Shown one piece after another: positions 51,846 through 64,000 of a DNA stretch of 64,000 bases. Position 1 is the first letter of the stretch. Each line of letters begins with the position of its first letter. The position numbers and the translations under genes were made by a program. Where the stretch lies: the NCBI RefSeq assembly GCF_902459465.1, contig NC_047068.1, positions 21,041,195 to 21,105,194 on the forward strand, written 5' to 3'. The notes beneath the pieces are model-generated. The model had not been told where the DNA came from, did not search any database, and saw nothing but the letters and a program-made list of their open reading frames with translations. Origin of the DNA: Asterias rubens (lineage: Eukaryota > Echinodermata > Asteroidea > Forcipulatida > Asteriidae).

Positions 51846-52590
51846 TATTTTATATTAACTACTGATGCAATATATCGTCTTATTATAAAAAAGAATTTAG
51901 TGAATGATTTTTTTTATTATTAAATTGCTACATTTCTGTAGATGTATAAAAACTGCAAGATTATTGTTATACTTCTGGATTATTTACAGGTTCAAATGGA
52001 CCGTCTTGTGATATGATCCCTCTACGAGATTCACATGGTATTAGGAATTTTCATTAAAGGCATTGGACACTATTGGTTATTACTAAAAATAATTATTAAC
52101 ATATCACCTTTCATGGTGATGAGTAATGGGGAGAGGTTGATGGTATAAAACATTGTGAGAAACGGCTCCTTTTCGAGAGTAATTTTCCTCGAATTTGATT
52201 ATGAGACCTCATATTTAGAACTTGAGGTCTCGAAATCAACCATTGAAATGCACACAACTTCGTGTGGCAAGGATGTTTTTCTCTTCTTGCAAGTTCAAAT
52301 TTTCACAGGTTTGTTATTTTATGCATATGTTGAGATACACCAACTGTGAAGGATAGTCTTTGACAATTACCAATAGTGTCCACTGCCTTTTAAAGAAGTA
52401 ACGTCCTTGTTATCTCACCAGCTCACCCAGTTTCATCATGGATACGGCCTGAGTATCATATCATTGGAGAGTGCATGTGTGTGTTGTACATACATGTAAC
52501 TGGGTGAGAGTTTGTAATTCCAAAGTTCTATGTTTTGTCAAAGGCCTGCTATGAATGAGTGCGTGTTAAAAAATATATCCAATTAAGGCC
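51846..52590 (+). repeat. Tandem duplication, copy B
   Basis: Same block order as copy A, offset by about 1.04 kb. Copy B alone has the TTAA MITE at 52058-52389. Confidence 0.85.
52058..52389. mobile_element. TTAA-flanked MITE, copy 3
   Basis: Left TTAA at 52054-52057 and right TTAA at 52390-52393. Ends AGGCATTGGACACTATTGG and CCAATAGTGTCCACTGCCTT are inverted. Copy A of the duplication holds the unoccupied site near 51000 (CATTAAAATATAATGTCC). Confidence 0.92.
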
Positions 52591-52940
52591 TTATTATGTC
52601 TTGAATACATTATTTGGTATAAAATCAGTCACTTTGCTGTCCGTTTGGAGAGATTCTGTTGAAATCTAAATGGTTTTATATTGTCTAGTCGGGCATACAA
52701 AATAAAAAATTTAACATGTAAAAAACAACATCAATGCATGTCAACTTTTTCACTGTTTTCTTAAAGACAATTGTTCTCTTTCCTCAAGTATTATGATACG
52801 CAAATAATGACAAAAATCTGCAATTTATAAGCAACCTTATTCTGAGATTAGATTTGGATCCTATCCCGCACTGTGTTTGTATTGGAGCAAGTGATGAAAT
52901 GCTAACTCCATTCGATTGAGTGGTATTCAGTTCTTAATCA

Positions 52941-63717
<10,777 letters not shown>

Positions 63718-64000
63718 CTGTAGTAGGAAGCAATCAAACAACACACGCTACATGTACATTTATCATGGTTTCACTATCAGTCTGCTCATGCGTTGTCCAT
63801 AATGCATAGCGAAGTCCTTATAATAAAAGAACACACCGAGCAATGCACATATTCTTCAGGGATAATACAGTATGCAAAACCGATACATAAATTATCTGCG
63901 GTGCTTGACATGTACTTTAATTTTTTACACGTACGCTCTATGCACAATGCAACGAACACATGGGTTTCCGGCTGTACGCATCCACTTGCATATTTCTAGC

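Larger units (their letters stand above)
50465..52940. other. Tail-to-tail intergenic region, GFER and PMS2
   Basis: No coding exon recognised. It is dominated by a tandem duplication (50803-51330 and 51846-52590) carrying two different MITE insertions. Just after the GFER stop, 50465-50570 has short repeated GAGGGCGTGGTGCCACCCA-type blocks. Confidence 0.55.

Overview
This is eukaryotic, intron-rich nuclear DNA from an animal. Gene content, an AT-rich background and many tRNA-derived SINEs and foldback MITEs point to a marine deuterostome, most likely an echinoderm. The echinoderm call is an inference; no marker in the window fixes the species.

Layout from left to right. 1-7.4 kb: mostly non-coding DNA, with a diverged ~177-bp tandem array (1.9-3.9 kb) and a possible small two-exon minus-strand gene (4254-5126). 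7.4-9.0 kb: a broken and truncated plus-strand xylose isomerase gene. 11.2-22.5 kb, minus: a 12-exon gene for a 912-residue protein with an N-terminal macro-like region, three TIR domains, a polar tail and a C-terminal CaaX-type prenylation signal. 25.6-37.1 kb, minus: EIF3L, 18 exons, 547 residues. 37.4-42.6 kb, plus: ETFA, 9 exons, 338 residues. 44.6-48.4 kb, minus: PDAP1, 6 exons, 175 residues. 48.7-50.5 kb, plus: GFER/ALR, 3 exons, 174 residues. 52.9-63.7 kb, minus: PMS2, 20 exons, with the N-terminal part beyond the right edge.

All exon models were built by hand from splice sites, reading phase and family similarity. The CDS sums of EIF3L, ETFA, PDAP1, GFER and the TIR gene are each an exact multiple of three with one open frame. 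Two gene pairs are head to head with short shared upstream regions: EIF3L/ETFA (281 bp between start codons) and PDAP1/GFER (260 bp). The genes do not form one pathway. They are translation initiation (EIF3L), mitochondrial electron transfer (ETFA), a phosphoprotein (PDAP1), intermembrane-space disulfide relay (GFER), mismatch repair (PMS2), and one likely NAD/ADP-ribose-linked immune or signalling protein.

The most interesting items are the macro-like/triple-TIR/CaaX protein, the decaying animal xylose isomerase, two foldback elements whose inverted ends are short tandem arrays built on GTCAACTC, a TTAA-flanked MITE family with a natural filled/empty comparison inside a tandem duplication, and a dead duplicate of an EIF3L exon.
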